From assembly GCA_949373145.1 (NCBI GenBank), contig CASICI010000010.1:1-64000 (forward strand): a stretch of 64,000 nucleotides of DNA, in the 5' to 3' direction. Numbering within the stretch: position 1 is the first letter of the stretch; each line of letters begins with the position of its first letter. Below are positions 18,066-26,721 of the stretch, one piece after another. The translations under genes and the position numbers were made by a program. Source of the DNA: an uncultured Phycisphaerales bacterium (GTDB lineage Bacteria; Planctomycetota; Phycisphaerae; Phycisphaerales; SM1A02). A model generated the notes under the pieces. It saw nothing but the letters and a program-made list of their open reading frames with translations. It made no database searches and had not been told where the DNA came from.

Positions 18066-20279
18066 TCATTCGACTTCAGCGGTGGCCATTTCGGTCTGAA
18101 TCTGGATGTCCTCGGCCAGGAGGGAGATCCACCAATCGGTGAGCTTCGTTCGATATCTGGTCTCGGTGAAGAGATTCCGAATGTCGACTTCATTCATCTG
18201 CTCTGCGACCACGACGGGCGTCGAGTCGGCCGTTTCGGGCGAGGCGCCGTCGACCTCGGGGGCATCGGAAGACCCTGCGGGGGCCTCGGCGACGATGATT
18301 TCATCTGCAGGTGCTTCAGCTGGTTTCGCGAAATCGGCCACCACGGGCATCGCGGGTTCAGCATCCGGGGATGATGAATCCATGACCACGGGAAGGCCGT
18401 CTTCATCCGGGGATCCAGCCGTGGTTTCAGCCACTTCCGACTCCACATCCCGGTCGGGCATGACGAAGGAGAGCGGATCGGAATGTGTGAGTGGTTGATC
18501 ATCTTCATCCGAATCAAGCGAGTTTCGAATCATTCGATCGAAGATATTGGTGAGAACATCGCCGTTTTCACTGTAGATCGAGCGCTCACCAAGAAGCTGG
18601 TAACGCATGTTGACCATCTCCGGCTGGTTCGGATCATTGCGAAGTGATCGATTGATGTATGAGATCGCACGATTGGTCTCGCCATTTCCAAGAGCGACGT
18701 GAGCATCGTGGTTCAAGTTCGATGCGATCTTCTCACGCGACCAGGGAAGCAATCCTTCACGGACTCCGACCTGGACGTTTCTGACGAGGTTGTCGGCTTC
18801 GTCGGATGCGGCGGTCATGACTTCTTCCTTGATCACGGTCGGGGTCACGAGGAAGATGATCTCCTGGCGTGTGACTTCGTCATCCTGACCCTGGAACGCC
18901 GCTCCGAGAACCGGAACATCACCCAGTCCGGGGACGCTTCGCCTGTTGGTGACGGCCTTGTCCTTGAACAATCCACCGAGAACGATCGTCTCACCGTCAC
19001 GGACTCGAACGTTCGTGGTGATCTCATGCGTGGATTCGTCGGGAACTTCGGTGTACCCGGGGCTGAGTGGGTTGCCGATCTTTCGAATCGTGTACTCGCT
19101 CACACTCGGGAACAGTTCGAGACGGATTGAACCATCACGACTGATGAATGGACGCAGAATCAGATTGATACCGGTGTCCAGATACTGAACGGATTGAGTC
19201 GATGCGGTCTCGGTCTGAGTCGTCGAAAGATACGCGACACGTTCACCCACGAGGACCTGGGCTCGCTGTCTGTTCAAGGCGAGGATCTTGGGTCGGGCGA
19301 GGATCATGGTGTCGGAGACTTCGTCCAGAAGACGCATGAAGACGCCGACGTTTTCATTGAGGACACCGAGTTTGAACCCACCACGTTCCGTGGTCGCACC
19401 GACGGTGGACTGGATCGCGAGGTCATTGGAAGTGGGCACGGTGCCACCAGGCGTGGGATTGTTCTGATTCTGAAGCCAGCTGACCGGATTCAGAGGGTTC
19501 AGCAGATCAGTGAAGGATCCCTTCAACAGGACGCTGACATCCATGCCCCAGGCGTAGTCACCACTTGCTTCGGTGACGAGAATCGTGGATTCGACCATCA
19601 CCTGCTTGGGAGGGGTGTCCACGTCATTCAGAAGCGTTTCGATCGCCTTGAGATTGTCCTTGTAGTCACGAACGACCAATACGGGCTCGTGCGCCCATGA
19701 ATCCCCACCTGCGTCGGTCTGGCCGGGAGCGAATCCCATCTGAACCTCACCGAGTCGAGACATGTTCCCGTTGTCGGAAAGAAGTGGCTTTGCCAGAGCT
19801 TCCGCATCACCCGGTGAGATGTGGTCCAGATAGAAGACCCTGTCTTCCATGATCCTGTTCGCGTTCTCACGCTGCAGCTTCTCTTCGCAGGTCATCACGT
19901 AGATGAAGTTCCCCTGCTCGTCGTAGCAGAGGCTGGCGATGTGAAGGATGCTTTCAAGCGCTTCGTAGAAGGTGACGTCGAAGAGATTCGCGGTCACGGA
20001 CACGCTGCCCACCCGCTTGCTGGTGATGATGTTCCTACGACTCTGAATCGCAAGCATGTTCAACACCTGGGGAAGCGGTACGTCCTCGACGGCGATTTCA
20101 AAGGTCCCGAATTCGTCGATGACCTCCTCACCCGCCTCCTGCTTCTCATCTGGAAGTTGACCATCCTGATCACCAGGACCGGACTGACCGAACGCCATGG
20201 GTGTCATGAAGAGAAAGGACATCGCGATCAACACGCGAAGTCGAGTCATTGCGGAAGTGCTAGAAAGTTGGTTCATCAT
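18066..20279 (-). CDS. Type II/type IV pilus secretin (GspD/PilQ family)
   Basis: A secretin of about 737 residues, the outer-membrane channel for the pilus or pseudopilus system. A signal peptide (ending MAFG then QSG) is followed by an STN/N0-like domain (LPQVLNMLAIQSRRNIITSK), an N1-type domain (YLDHISPGDAEALAKPLL) and the secretin core with VMVESTILVTEASGDYAWG, TTNVRVRDGETIVLGGLF and VPGLGDVPVLGAAF. A C-terminal extension holds a TPR-like segment and an Ala/Pro/Asp-rich linker, ending in DIRNLFTETRYRTKLTDWW, perhaps a partner-binding tail. The start at 20279 has GAGGAG about ten bases upstream. A structured leader and a hairpin separate it from the PilP-like gene, so it may have its own promoter. 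Confidence 0.92.
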   Translation of the reverse strand: MMNQLSSTSAMTRLRVLIAMSFLFMTPMAFGQSGPGDQDGQLPDEKQEAGEEVIDEFGTFEIAVEDVPLPQVLNMLAIQSRRNIITSKRVGSVSVTANLFDVTFYEALESILHIASLCYDEQGNFIYVMTCEEKLQRENANRIMEDRVFYLDHISPGDAEALAKPLLSDNGNMSRLGEVQMGFAPGQTDAGGDSWAHEPVLVVRDYKDNLKAIETLLNDVDTPPKQVMVESTILVTEASGDYAWGMDVSVLLKGSFTDLLNPLNPVSWLQNQNNPTPGGTVPTSNDLAIQSTVGATTERGGFKLGVLNENVGVFMRLLDEVSDTMILARPKILALNRQRAQVLVGERVAYLSTTQTETASTQSVQYLDTGINLILRPFISRDGSIRLELFPSVSEYTIRKIGNPLSPGYTEVPDESTHEITTNVRVRDGETIVLGGLFKDKAVTNRRSVPGLGDVPVLGAAFQGQDDEVTRQEIIFLVTPTVIKEEVMTAASDEADNLVRNVQVGVREGLLPWSREKIASNLNHDAHVALGNGETNRAISYINRSLRNDPNQPEMVNMRYQLLGERSIYSENGDVLTNIFDRMIRNSLDSDEDDQPLTHSDPLSFVMPDRDVESEVAETTAGSPDEDGLPVVMDSSSPDAEPAMPVVADFAKPAEAPADEIIVAEAPAGSSDAPEVDGASPETADSTPVVVAEQMNEVDIRNLFTETRYRTKLTDWWISLLAEDIQIQTEMATAEVE

Positions 20280-20335
20280 CGATTGGCGCTCCTCGTTGCC
20301 AGAGGTGATCACTGAGCCCTGGAGTAAGACGGCTC

Positions 20336-20396
20336 GTGTACCGCCGTGCCTTACGTGGCGGTTACCGGCGCCCGACGCCGGTACACATCACTTTTC
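20336..20396 (-). promoter_or_regulatory. Predicted three-way-junction RNA in the secretin leader
   Basis: On the minus strand the sequence between the PilP-like gene and the secretin folds by eye into three stems: an outer GTGTA/TACAC, a hairpin CCGGCG-TCGGG-CGCCGG, a TAA linker, and a second hairpin CCGCC/GGCGG with an 11-base loop. All pairs are Watson-Crick. It lies about 57 bases before the secretin ATG. It matches no riboswitch class I can recognise. A cis-regulatory RNA or protein-binding leader is possible; simple secondary structure is the alternative. Confidence 0.4.
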
Positions 20397-20455
20397 GGTC
20401 CTGCATCCCTCCGACTTTGCCCAAACCACCACGTTGCGAAGAAATCAATGAAATA

Positions 20456-20474
20456 AGCTGCGTGTCCCGCAGCT
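20456..20474 (-). terminator. Hairpin after the PilP-like gene, possible attenuator
   Basis: AGCTGCG pairs with CGCAGCT around a five-base loop, followed on the minus strand by TTATTTCATTGATTTCTT. It lies 29 bases past the PilP-like stop. The stem is short and the T-tract interrupted, so it would be a weak terminator, but it could separate the pilMNOP transcript from the secretin. Confidence 0.4.
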
Positions 20475-20502
20475 CGTTCAGGGTCTGAATAACCAATGGA
20501 TC

Positions 20503-21171
20503 TCATTCAGATGGAAGCAACATGGCACCTTCACGGTCCACGATGCAGCGCCATCCATTGAAAACGTCGTTTTCAACGACCTCGAGATGAATCACCCCGG
20601 CGTTGACGTCGGTCAACTGAAACGTGTAATCGGACACGACGAAACGAGTGCCGATTGATCTCACGGAACCATCCACCAGAGCCGTTCCCAGGCCTTTGGC
20701 GGTCCCAGTGAGTCGAATGCTTGAAACGGCATCGACCAATCTGGACTGCTCGGGACTGACCTGAGCGGAAGAAATGGAGGTGACAGGTGAATCATCTTCA
20801 ATGGACGTGACCACCTGCACAAGTTGAAGCGAGGGAGTGTCGAAGGGATCGCGAAGCAGGGAGACATCCAACTGGATCTCACGTCCCTCCGAGACGGGCG
20901 CGAACACCGGCCCTGTCTGTGCCGCGATGATCTTCGGATCCTGATCGGCGATCGCGGTTCGTGGCATGCCACTGATGATGCGCAATCGGTGCCACAAGAG
21001 CATCCCGGCCGGCCTGGCCATCATCACGCCACCGGTGAGCACGAGAAGACCGAACACCATGAACTGTCGATGCGATGCACCCAGCCGCAGCCGCAGACGT
21101 TCCGCAAAGGGAGGCATCCCCCACTTGCCCGCATCCTTCTGATCGCTGTCTTTCGACTTGAAATGGTTCAT
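20503..21171 (-). CDS. PilP/GspC-like inner-membrane protein
   Basis: A 222-residue protein with one membrane helix (about 35-60, HRQFMVFGLLVLTGGVMMARP) and a periplasmic part. It carries an RDPFDTP motif, like the R(D/N)PF motif of PilP/GspC proteins that touch the secretin, followed by a beta-domain pattern (SIRLTGTAKGLGTALVDGSV, then VVSDYTFQLTDVNAGVIHLEV) typical of the homology region. Length and position after PilM-N-O-like genes agree. It overlaps the PilO-like gene by four bases. The identity rests on motif and context, not on strong similarity, so PilP versus GspC cannot be separated. Confidence 0.68.
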   Translation of the reverse strand: MNHFKSKDSDQKDAGKWGMPPFAERLRLRLGASHRQFMVFGLLVLTGGVMMARPAGMLLWHRLRIISGMPRTAIADQDPKIIAAQTGPVFAPVSEGREIQLDVSLLRDPFDTPSLQLVQVVTSIEDDSPVTSISSAQVSPEQSRLVDAVSSIRLTGTAKGLGTALVDGSVRSIGTRFVVSDYTFQLTDVNAGVIHLEVVENDVFNGWRCIVDREGAMLLPSE

Positions 21172-21752
21172 TCAACCACCTCCGTCGCGAAGACGGTGTC
21201 CAATTCGAAGTTGGCTTCGACCATGTCCGTTTCACTGCGCGAACGTGTCACACGGAGAGATCTGAGACGAACCAGACGATCGGAGGTCTCGACACGCTGA
21301 AGGGCGTCGAGAACGGCCGCGAAACGACCACGCATCTCAACGGCCATGGGGAGACTCTTGAACTGACGGGTCTCGTCCGGAACATCGATCTCCTCGATCG
21401 GCAGAAGGCGCACGGACCACGACGTGGCGGCACCATCATCGACCTTGAGGGCGAGTGCATCGGTGAGACGTGATTCGCTGGCATCCGTCGGGATGACCTC
21501 GAGTTGTTCCCGTTCGATCGAGAGTCGATGCACACGTTCCAACTCGAGTTCATCAAGCATGGATTCGGTCGCAATGATCGAGCCACTCTCACGTTCCAGG
21601 CGTTCGACCTCATCGGTCGCCAGAGATGCACGACTGTGCTCGGGTTGGATGACCAGAAAGAACACCGCAGCGATGGCGGCAAGCATGATCACAGCCGAGA
21701 AATGAACACGACGCCTGATGCCACGATCGATTTCACTGATTTCGTTCTTCAT
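21168..21752 (-). CDS. PilO/GspM-like protein
   Basis: A 194-residue bitopic protein. A short cytoplasmic N-terminus (KNEISEIDRGIRRR) precedes one membrane helix (about 16-36, VHFSAVIMLAAIAAVFFLVI), then a coiled coil rich in E/L/R (about 45-85), then a ferredoxin-like periplasmic domain with MAVEMRGRFAAVLDALQRVETSDRLVRLRSLRV. This is the PilO/GspM plan: helix, coiled coil, and MxVxGxYxxLxxFL-like motif. PilO pairs with PilN to align the inner-membrane platform. ATGA overlaps link it to both neighbours. Confidence 0.78.
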   Translation of the reverse strand: MKNEISEIDRGIRRRVHFSAVIMLAAIAAVFFLVIQPEHSRASLATDEVERLERESGSIIATESMLDELELERVHRLSIEREQLEVIPTDASESRLTDALALKVDDGAATSWSVRLLPIEEIDVPDETRQFKSLPMAVEMRGRFAAVLDALQRVETSDRLVRLRSLRVTRSRSETDMVEANFELDTVFATEVVE

Positions 21753-22372
21753 CTTTCTTCTCCTGAGACTACGAATGAAGGTGTTTCCATGTCAATCTCG
21801 AAACCGAGCGAGAATTTCGTGCGGACGAGTTCGCCGTCTTCATGAAGAGCGGTGAAACCCCGTCTGACTTCTTCGAAGGGATGACGACCGCGAAGCGTCT
21901 CGACCAATCGACGAACGGTCTGTTCGTCTGGCGCGAAACCCTCGATGCGGGCGATCAGACGTCGATCGACGCTGGTCTCGCGTCTGTATCCCTGACGAAT
22001 TCCGGTGAGATCGATCTGCAATTCATCCAGCACGATCGATTCGGGCACGACGTTGGCCATCGTGACCAGAAGCGATCCGACCGGGATCGGCAGTGCGATC
22101 TTGCGCCAGGATTCGATCCTGCGACGACTCAATTCAAGTTCGTCGACCAATTGGGCCTCGAGGCGTTCGGCCGAAAGCACTTTTTCAGCCTGCTCCTGAG
22201 CCAGAACCAGTCGTGACTCCGAGGCGGCACGCGACATTCTGGCGTGCAGAACGAGCACCACCATCAACGCCGTCACGCCGAAACCCAGCATGATGATTCT
22301 GCGATTGACCAATCTCATTCGAGCTCGCGCGCCGTACATGGGCGGGAGCAGATCAAGTCTTCCGTCCTTCAT
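21749..22372 (-). CDS. PilN/GspL C-terminal-like protein
   Basis: A 207-residue protein. The N-terminus has a LLPP motif (DLLPPMYGARARMRLVNRR), which in PilN binds the cytoplasmic PilM; a membrane helix follows at about 27-47 (IIMLGFGVTALMVVLVLHA), then a coiled coil and a periplasmic ferredoxin-like domain (VTMANVVPESIVLDELQIDLTG). PilN recruits PilM and pairs with PilO in the alignment complex. It overlaps PilM by four bases and the PilO-like gene by four, so the four genes form one translational unit. Confidence 0.8.
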   Translation of the reverse strand: MKDGRLDLLPPMYGARARMRLVNRRIIMLGFGVTALMVVLVLHARMSRAASESRLVLAQEQAEKVLSAERLEAQLVDELELSRRRIESWRKIALPIPVGSLLVTMANVVPESIVLDELQIDLTGIRQGYRRETSVDRRLIARIEGFAPDEQTVRRLVETLRGRHPFEEVRRGFTALHEDGELVRTKFSLGFEIDMETPSFVVSGEER

Positions 22373-23493
22373 GCCGCCCTCCCCACCGTGTTGGAAGCGC
22401 GTCCGGGCCGCACGGGACGGGATGCCAGCCCGAAGGCGGCGGTCCAGGCGGAAGCCGATTCCGAACGAAGACCGTTCTTTCGCAGGGCTTCGCCGAGCGA
22501 ATCGATGGTTCGATTCTCATCATCGAGGGTCACGGCAATGCCGGTTCCGGATTCGAGCATCTCGCAGAACTCGGGTTCGAGAGCTTCCCGCCCGGAGAGC
22601 ACGATGCATTCAGGTCGGGCCCCACGAAAGGCGACCGCACAATGTCGTAGACAGAGTGCGACATCCTCGACCAATCGTTGAAGGATCTGGGAGACCGCGT
22701 CGGAAGAACCGGCCTGAGCCGCGTCATCCATGGAATGACTTCTGCTTGATGCCATCAAGCGGTCGCGACGAAGCGCTGCCGCGCTGACGGGATCCATTCC
22801 CAGAGCGTCGGAGGTCGCGATGTCGAGCATCTCCCCTCCCACGTCGAAAGTCTTGCAGAATCCGATGCGATCACCTCGAAGATAGATCAAGGTCGTGCCA
22901 CGAGCGGAGAAGTCCAGAACCACTCGAACGCGGTTTCGGTCCTGTTCACGGCGACAATGCAGACTGTGCGCACGAGCGACTCCGCAGAATCCCGGTTCGA
23001 GGAACAACGGTGAAAGTCCGCAATCCATCAACGGATCCAACCACCATGACGCTTTTCGTTCGTCGAGGGCGAAGAGCACGACCTCGGCACGGTCATCATC
23101 CGCCCCGGGTGCTCGGGCGCCCGTCATCACGCCGTCCACTTGAATCGACTCTCTCGGAATCGAAAACCGTTCGGAGGCCTCCCAGGTCAGTGACTGCTGC
23201 AGTTCCTTGGAGGACATGTGCGGCACTCTGATGGGATGGACATGGATCTCCTGTCGAGGGGCGCCGACGACGCATCGTGACCCGGAGAATCCGGCCCGGC
23301 GGAGTGACTTGCGAAGCAGGTTCGAATACTGATGCGTCTCTCGAGCATCGGGCTCAGGCAACTCGAACATCGCGGCGGCCTTGATCTCGGACGTCCGTGA
23401 ATCGAGTTGAATCGCCCGAACCGCATCGTCGCCGATGTCGATTCCGATCGGTGTTCGCCTCGTGAAAATTGACAGTGAGATCTTCGACCTCAT
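22369..23493 (-). CDS. pilM: PilM-like actin-fold pilus assembly protein
   Basis: A 374-residue cytoplasmic ASKHA (actin-like) protein. The opening IGIDIGDDAVRAIQLDSRTSEIKAAAMFELPEP is the PilM phosphate loop; VVGAPRQEIHVHPIRVPHM and LQQSLTWEASERFSIPRESIQVDG follow, as in PilM, and a second loop VLDFSARGTTLIYLRGDRIGFCKTFDVGGE lies in the C-terminal half. PilM binds the LLPP segment of PilN. The start at 23493 has GGGAG seven bases upstream; further upstream codons add 11 residues that are not family-like. It is the first gene of a four-gene overlapping set. Confidence 0.85.
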   Translation of the reverse strand: MRSKISLSIFTRRTPIGIDIGDDAVRAIQLDSRTSEIKAAAMFELPEPDARETHQYSNLLRKSLRRAGFSGSRCVVGAPRQEIHVHPIRVPHMSSKELQQSLTWEASERFSIPRESIQVDGVMTGARAPGADDDRAEVVLFALDERKASWWLDPLMDCGLSPLFLEPGFCGVARAHSLHCRREQDRNRVRVVLDFSARGTTLIYLRGDRIGFCKTFDVGGEMLDIATSDALGMDPVSAAALRRDRLMASSRSHSMDDAAQAGSSDAVSQILQRLVEDVALCLRHCAVAFRGARPECIVLSGREALEPEFCEMLESGTGIAVTLDDENRTIDSLGEALRKNGLRSESASAWTAAFGLASRPVRPGRASNTVGRAA

Positions 23494-23640
23494 TGATGAC
23501 TCCCTGGTGTCGCTCGATTGGAACAATCGATGACAACTGGTTCATCGGTCCTCATTCAGCGCGTGATGAGTCCGGGGTCGAAGCTTGTGTATGAGGGGTT
23601 GGTCTGTTCCGTTGAACCCGATAACAGGATCACTTCGGAG

Positions 23641-24240
23641 TCAGGGGGTCGAAAGGACTTCGACGGTGGTCTTCGCGGTGAACGCCGAAACGGTCACTCG
23701 ATATCGACTTCCTTCGCTGACCAGATCGATGGTGCCACCGATTCCGGGAATGCCTCCACTGGAGGACACCGAACCACCGTATTCATCGAAGGTCGTGTAA
23801 TCGAGACCGGCGTCAAGATCGACGGATTCGATCAGGACACCATCAAAGCGGTCATCCGCGGAAAAATCGACGATGTACCGGCCATCGTTGCCGGTGCTTC
23901 CGAGTGGATCGGAGACGTAATCGGCGGAACCCGGATCGTACGGATAGGAGAATGATTCGGGTGAGACTCTCAGCACGCAGTAGCCGACGTATCCATCCTG
24001 CCCCTCGGGCGTTTCAATGAACTGAAAGCGTCGATATTCCTGGTTGGCCAGCGCATCGGATTGCGCGAACACGATGTCGGACACGATCGCTCGTGCCGCA
24101 GCCTGGATCGCGAAGGTACCGCGGTCCACGAGGTTTGGCAGCAGGAGCATGCCGGCGATGCTGAGAATACCGATCCCCACCAGCATCTCGACCAGTGTGT
24201 ATCCACGGCGCAGGTGATGTCGAGGCGGGCGTAGAGTCAT
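23641..24240 (-). CDS. Minor prepilin (GspH/FimT type)
   Basis: A 199-residue prepilin-like protein. The leader MTLRPPRHHLRRG is cut before YTLVEMLVGIGILSIAGMLLLPNL (Glu at +5), giving an N-methylated aromatic residue of Tyr rather than Phe. The GspH/FimT-type features are the segment AARAIVSDIVFAQSDALANQEYRRFQF, followed by a beta-rich head rich in Asp and Gly (VDLDAGLDYTTFDEYGG). Such minor pilins prime or cap assembly. The ATG overlaps the stop of the gene upstream on the minus strand (24237), so it is coupled to it. Confidence 0.8.
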   Translation of the reverse strand: MTLRPPRHHLRRGYTLVEMLVGIGILSIAGMLLLPNLVDRGTFAIQAAARAIVSDIVFAQSDALANQEYRRFQFIETPEGQDGYVGYCVLRVSPESFSYPYDPGSADYVSDPLGSTGNDGRYIVDFSADDRFDGVLIESVDLDAGLDYTTFDEYGGSVSSSGGIPGIGGTIDLVSEGSRYRVTVSAFTAKTTVEVLSTP

Positions 24241-24728
24241 TGAGCGTCGTTCACCTGATCGGAGCCGGCAGTGCTGATGCGTCTGATCGAACCACTTCCT
24301 GAACCCTTCGAAGTCGGCTGATCGACCACGTCGTTGGCACCGTTCTGCGGCGAGGGGCTCGAGGCTCCACCCTGGTTCGACTGGACATTCTGAAGCAGAG
24401 AGGCCATGCGGTCGTAATCGAGTTCGATCGATTCCACACGCACACGTGCGTTGCCGTTGGCGAGCAGTTGACGCGTGGCGCGAAGTTCCGCGAGGATCTG
24501 TTCGAGAATTCTGGTCTGGGCCGCTCGTTGCTCGTTGGCGCTTCGATTGAACAGAGGTCCTTTCGATGGCTGACCGAGACCGGGCAGGTCATCCGCTGAT
24601 TGCTCGTAGGGGGGGCCTGCATCGGCCGTCGATGAAACGACGTTGGCGCGCATGGCACCGAAGGCCATGACCGAGCCGAGAAGCAGAAAGGAAGGACCTG
24701 CGATTTTCACGATACGCTTTCGATACAT
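24237..24728 (-). CDS. Hypothetical secreted or membrane-anchored protein in pilus locus
   Basis: A 163-residue protein with no recognised family. It has an N-terminal hydrophobic segment (MYRKRIVKIAGPSFLLLGSVMAFGAM, a likely signal or anchor), a stretch with coiled-coil character (RAAQTRILEQILAELRATRQLLANG), then a low-complexity Ser/Asn/Gln-rich tail (QSNQGGASSPSPQNG). The start at 24728 has AGGAG eight bases upstream. Position between minor prepilin and a small membrane protein suggests an accessory pilus component, by context only. Confidence 0.6.
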   Translation of the reverse strand: MYRKRIVKIAGPSFLLLGSVMAFGAMRANVVSSTADAGPPYEQSADDLPGLGQPSKGPLFNRSANEQRAAQTRILEQILAELRATRQLLANGNARVRVESIELDYDRMASLLQNVQSNQGGASSPSPQNGANDVVDQPTSKGSGSGSIRRISTAGSDQVNDAQ

Positions 24729-24760
24729 GGTGCCTGCTCCTGAAGTATGGCGTCTACCGC

Positions 24761-25330
24761 TCAATCGGTCTGAGAAGGACCCGACGTGAGCAAAATATCC
24801 GGTTGTTCCAGTTCTCGGACGCGTTCTGCCAGAATCATTCGAACCACCCGGATCGCATCACGAGGGGAAGGGGTCTGAAACGCGTGGATCCGGTAGTCAA
24901 GGTCCCCTCTCAATCGATGAACGAACGCCGAATCGCCGACGTCGAGGAGCTCGAGAGACTCCAAAGGGGACGCTTCATCGATCCTGTGAGAAACCGTCAA
25001 TGCCTCGGCCCCGGAGACCGATTCGAAGACGATGATCGACGTCGGGACGACCTGAGAACCAAGGGATCGGTCGCAGGTGGCGACCACCGACCATTCACCA
25101 CGGTTGGGATGCTCTCGTCGGGCCAGGACGGTCCAGCCGTCGTTCGATTCGATCGTCTTTTGAACACCCTGCAGAAGCGCGCATCGATTCGAGAGAAGGT
25201 GGGTACGGTCCGCGTATCCCCGGGCAAGCATCAGCATGTCCGGAAGAATCGCAAGACAGAGCAACAGCAGGCCCGCACTGAGAAGTGCCGGCCCCGAAGT
25301 CATGTGGGATTTCGCTGATGAAAATTTCAT
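24761..25330 (-). CDS. Hypothetical membrane protein in pilus locus
   Basis: A 189-residue protein with one membrane helix near the N-terminus (SGPALLSAGLLLLCLAILPDMLMLARGYA, about 12-40), and a soluble part without recognised motifs. Two cysteines (NRCALLQ, ATCDRSL) could pair outside the membrane. It lies 6 bases after the pseudopilin gene and 32 bases before the next, on the same strand. Minor-pilin-like topology without a prepilin site is seen, so it is not a pilin. Role unknown. Confidence 0.58.
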   Translation of the reverse strand: MKFSSAKSHMTSGPALLSAGLLLLCLAILPDMLMLARGYADRTHLLSNRCALLQGVQKTIESNDGWTVLARREHPNRGEWSVVATCDRSLGSQVVPTSIIVFESVSGAEALTVSHRIDEASPLESLELLDVGDSAFVHRLRGDLDYRIHAFQTPSPRDAIRVVRMILAERVRELEQPDILLTSGPSQTD

Positions 25331-25336
25331 GAGCCA

Positions 25337-25735
25337 TCACCAATCGCAGGGGAAACCGTCGGAATCGAAGACGCGAACCACACCGATGCTTTCATCCCAG
25401 GTCAGCGTGTGATCGCCGCTGATCTGAAATCCCGAGACCTCCGGATTCGTATCGACGATCGAAGAGCAGAGGAGGCCGTAGGATTCAAGGGACTCGATGA
25501 CGCCGGAGATGTCCTCACCAAGAGATGTATCCGGGCCCTCATAGACCCAGTACAAGGCCATCTGACCTCGGAGGACGTTGAGCTGCGAATGCGCCGCAGC
25601 ATCCTCCGCCTGGCTCGTGGCATTCGAGAACTGCGGCACGGTGAGTGCCGCAAGTATGCCCAGAACGACCACGACGATCAGGATTTCAATCAGGGTGAAG
25701 CCACTTGATCGGGAACGGAACGAGAGACCATTCAT
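25337..25735 (-). CDS. Type II secretion major pseudopilin-like protein (GspG type)
   Basis: A 132-residue pseudopilin. The leader MNGLSFRSRSSG is removed before FTLIEILIVVVVLGILAALTVPQFSNATSQAEDAA, the canonical GspG sequence with Glu at +5. A short C-terminal head follows. Length matches GspG proteins, and the sequence SQLNVLRGQMALYWVYEGPD continues the usual helix-to-head transition. The start at 25735 has AAGGAG six bases upstream; the frame is open further upstream but is not needed. A second, different pseudopilin lies 258 bases upstream on the strand. Confidence 0.87.
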   Translation of the reverse strand: MNGLSFRSRSSGFTLIEILIVVVVLGILAALTVPQFSNATSQAEDAAAHSQLNVLRGQMALYWVYEGPDTSLGEDISGVIESLESYGLLCSSIVDTNPEVSGFQISGDHTLTWDESIGVVRVFDSDGFPCDW

Positions 25736-25936
25736 GAGAAACTCCTTGTGCCAGGGACGACGCAGCTCACATGCCGTGCCGTGTTCGAATTGACCCCAGA
25801 AGATCCGGTGCGAAAGCACCCCTTACATGATTGATTTCAAATTGACGGTTCCAAACGCACGAGGCGAAAATGTGATCCGTGAGTCCGGTTGTACGGACGA
25901 TTCCGATACGACGACATTTTCTGAAAACCCATGAAA

Positions 25937-25962
25937 AAACCGCGGCACGAGTGCCGCGGTTT
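25937..25962 (-). terminator. Intrinsic terminator after the second pseudopilin
   Basis: A perfect 11-bp stem, AAACCGCGGCA with TGCCGCGGTTT, surrounds a CGAG loop (CTCG on the minus strand) and is followed on the minus strand by TTTTTT. It begins 31 bases past the pseudopilin stop at 25993. The downstream gspG-type gene therefore probably has its own promoter between 25736 and 25936. Confidence 0.85.
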
Positions 25963-25992
25963 CGTTGTCTTGTCGGTGTTTCCGGGAGGTGT

Positions 25993-26397
25993 TCACCAAC
26001 CGGAGGTGTCGACGTCTTCGTCCGTGGTCGTGATGATGAGACGGGTTCCGGGATTTGTATCCGCGTTTAATTCCCATTTGAACTTGTCCCCAATGACGGG
26101 CGATTGAGGGATGTAACCTTCCTCAACGAGTTCATCGAAACAAAGCTCGGCAGTATCCATCTTGCCGTCACCCTCTTTTCCGCCGACGTCACCTGGAAGG
26201 TAGCTTTTCTGTGCCCGGAACAGCTGACACTGACTTCGCATCGACTGAAGCTGGGTTCGTGCCTGACTGACGGCCGCCTGGTCCGATGCATTGGTGAACT
26301 GGGGAATCACGATCGAGGCGAGAATGCCCAGGATCACGACGACGATGAGAATTTCGATCAGGGTGAAACCGTGCCTGGCTGTACGAATGTTGCGCAT
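25993..26397 (-). CDS. Type II secretion pseudopilin-like protein (GspG type)
   Basis: A 134-residue pseudopilin. The leader MRNIRTARHG is removed before FTLIEILIVVVILGILASIVIPQFTNASDQAAV. After the N-terminal helix the head includes ARTQLQSMRSQCQLFRAQKSYLPGDVGGKEGDGK and ends in DVDTSGW. Two cysteines (QCQLF, ELCFDEL) may form a disulphide. The ATG at 26397 has AAGGGA nine bases upstream; a TTG 18 bases further upstream is less likely. A perfect terminator closes it, so it can be made in amounts independent of the genes that follow, which suits a major pilin. Confidence 0.88.
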   Translation of the reverse strand: MRNIRTARHGFTLIEILIVVVILGILASIVIPQFTNASDQAAVSQARTQLQSMRSQCQLFRAQKSYLPGDVGGKEGDGKMDTAELCFDELVEEGYIPQSPVIGDKFKWELNADTNPGTRLIITTTDEDVDTSGW

Positions 26398-26721
26398 GGG
26401 GATGCGTCCCTTCAAAAAGTTCGGCGACGATGCGCCCGGTGTTCAAATGGTCCTTCTGAGTCGAAGGACCGGGTACGTATTCGGAAATCCTCATGATTTC
26501 CATGCTTTCGAAAACGAATTCGAAACCTGAATCGTCGAAGCATCCTGTCGGAAACGACGACGAGAAAAAGTATGGATGTCCCGTGCCCCCCTCCGCTCGG
26601 CACGAGACTCCGTCATGACTTCAATCGGTAGCGTGCGATTCGGACTGAAGCGGTCATCTCGGAATCAACTCGCTTCTCGCGGGATGATTCGTACAGACGC
26701 CCCAGACCGCAGAACCCGCAG
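26398..26721. other. Intergenic region upstream of the pseudopilin
   Basis: No gene is supported in these 324 bases. On the minus strand it is the leader of the pseudopilin and the trailer of the gene at 26722-27117. It contains one clean hairpin, GGTCCTTC-TGAGTC-GAAGGACC at 26449-26470, about 50 bases before the pseudopilin ATG, without a T-run, so a leader structure or weak terminator. No confident promoter pair was seen. Confidence 0.5.

Noticed and set aside
20313-20502. A cyclic-di-GMP-I (GEMM) riboswitch in the secretin leader
   Set aside because: GGGCAAAG and GGACCGAAAAG on the minus strand recall GEMM pieces, but the GACGCAAAGC core and its pairing are missing, so I did not call it.
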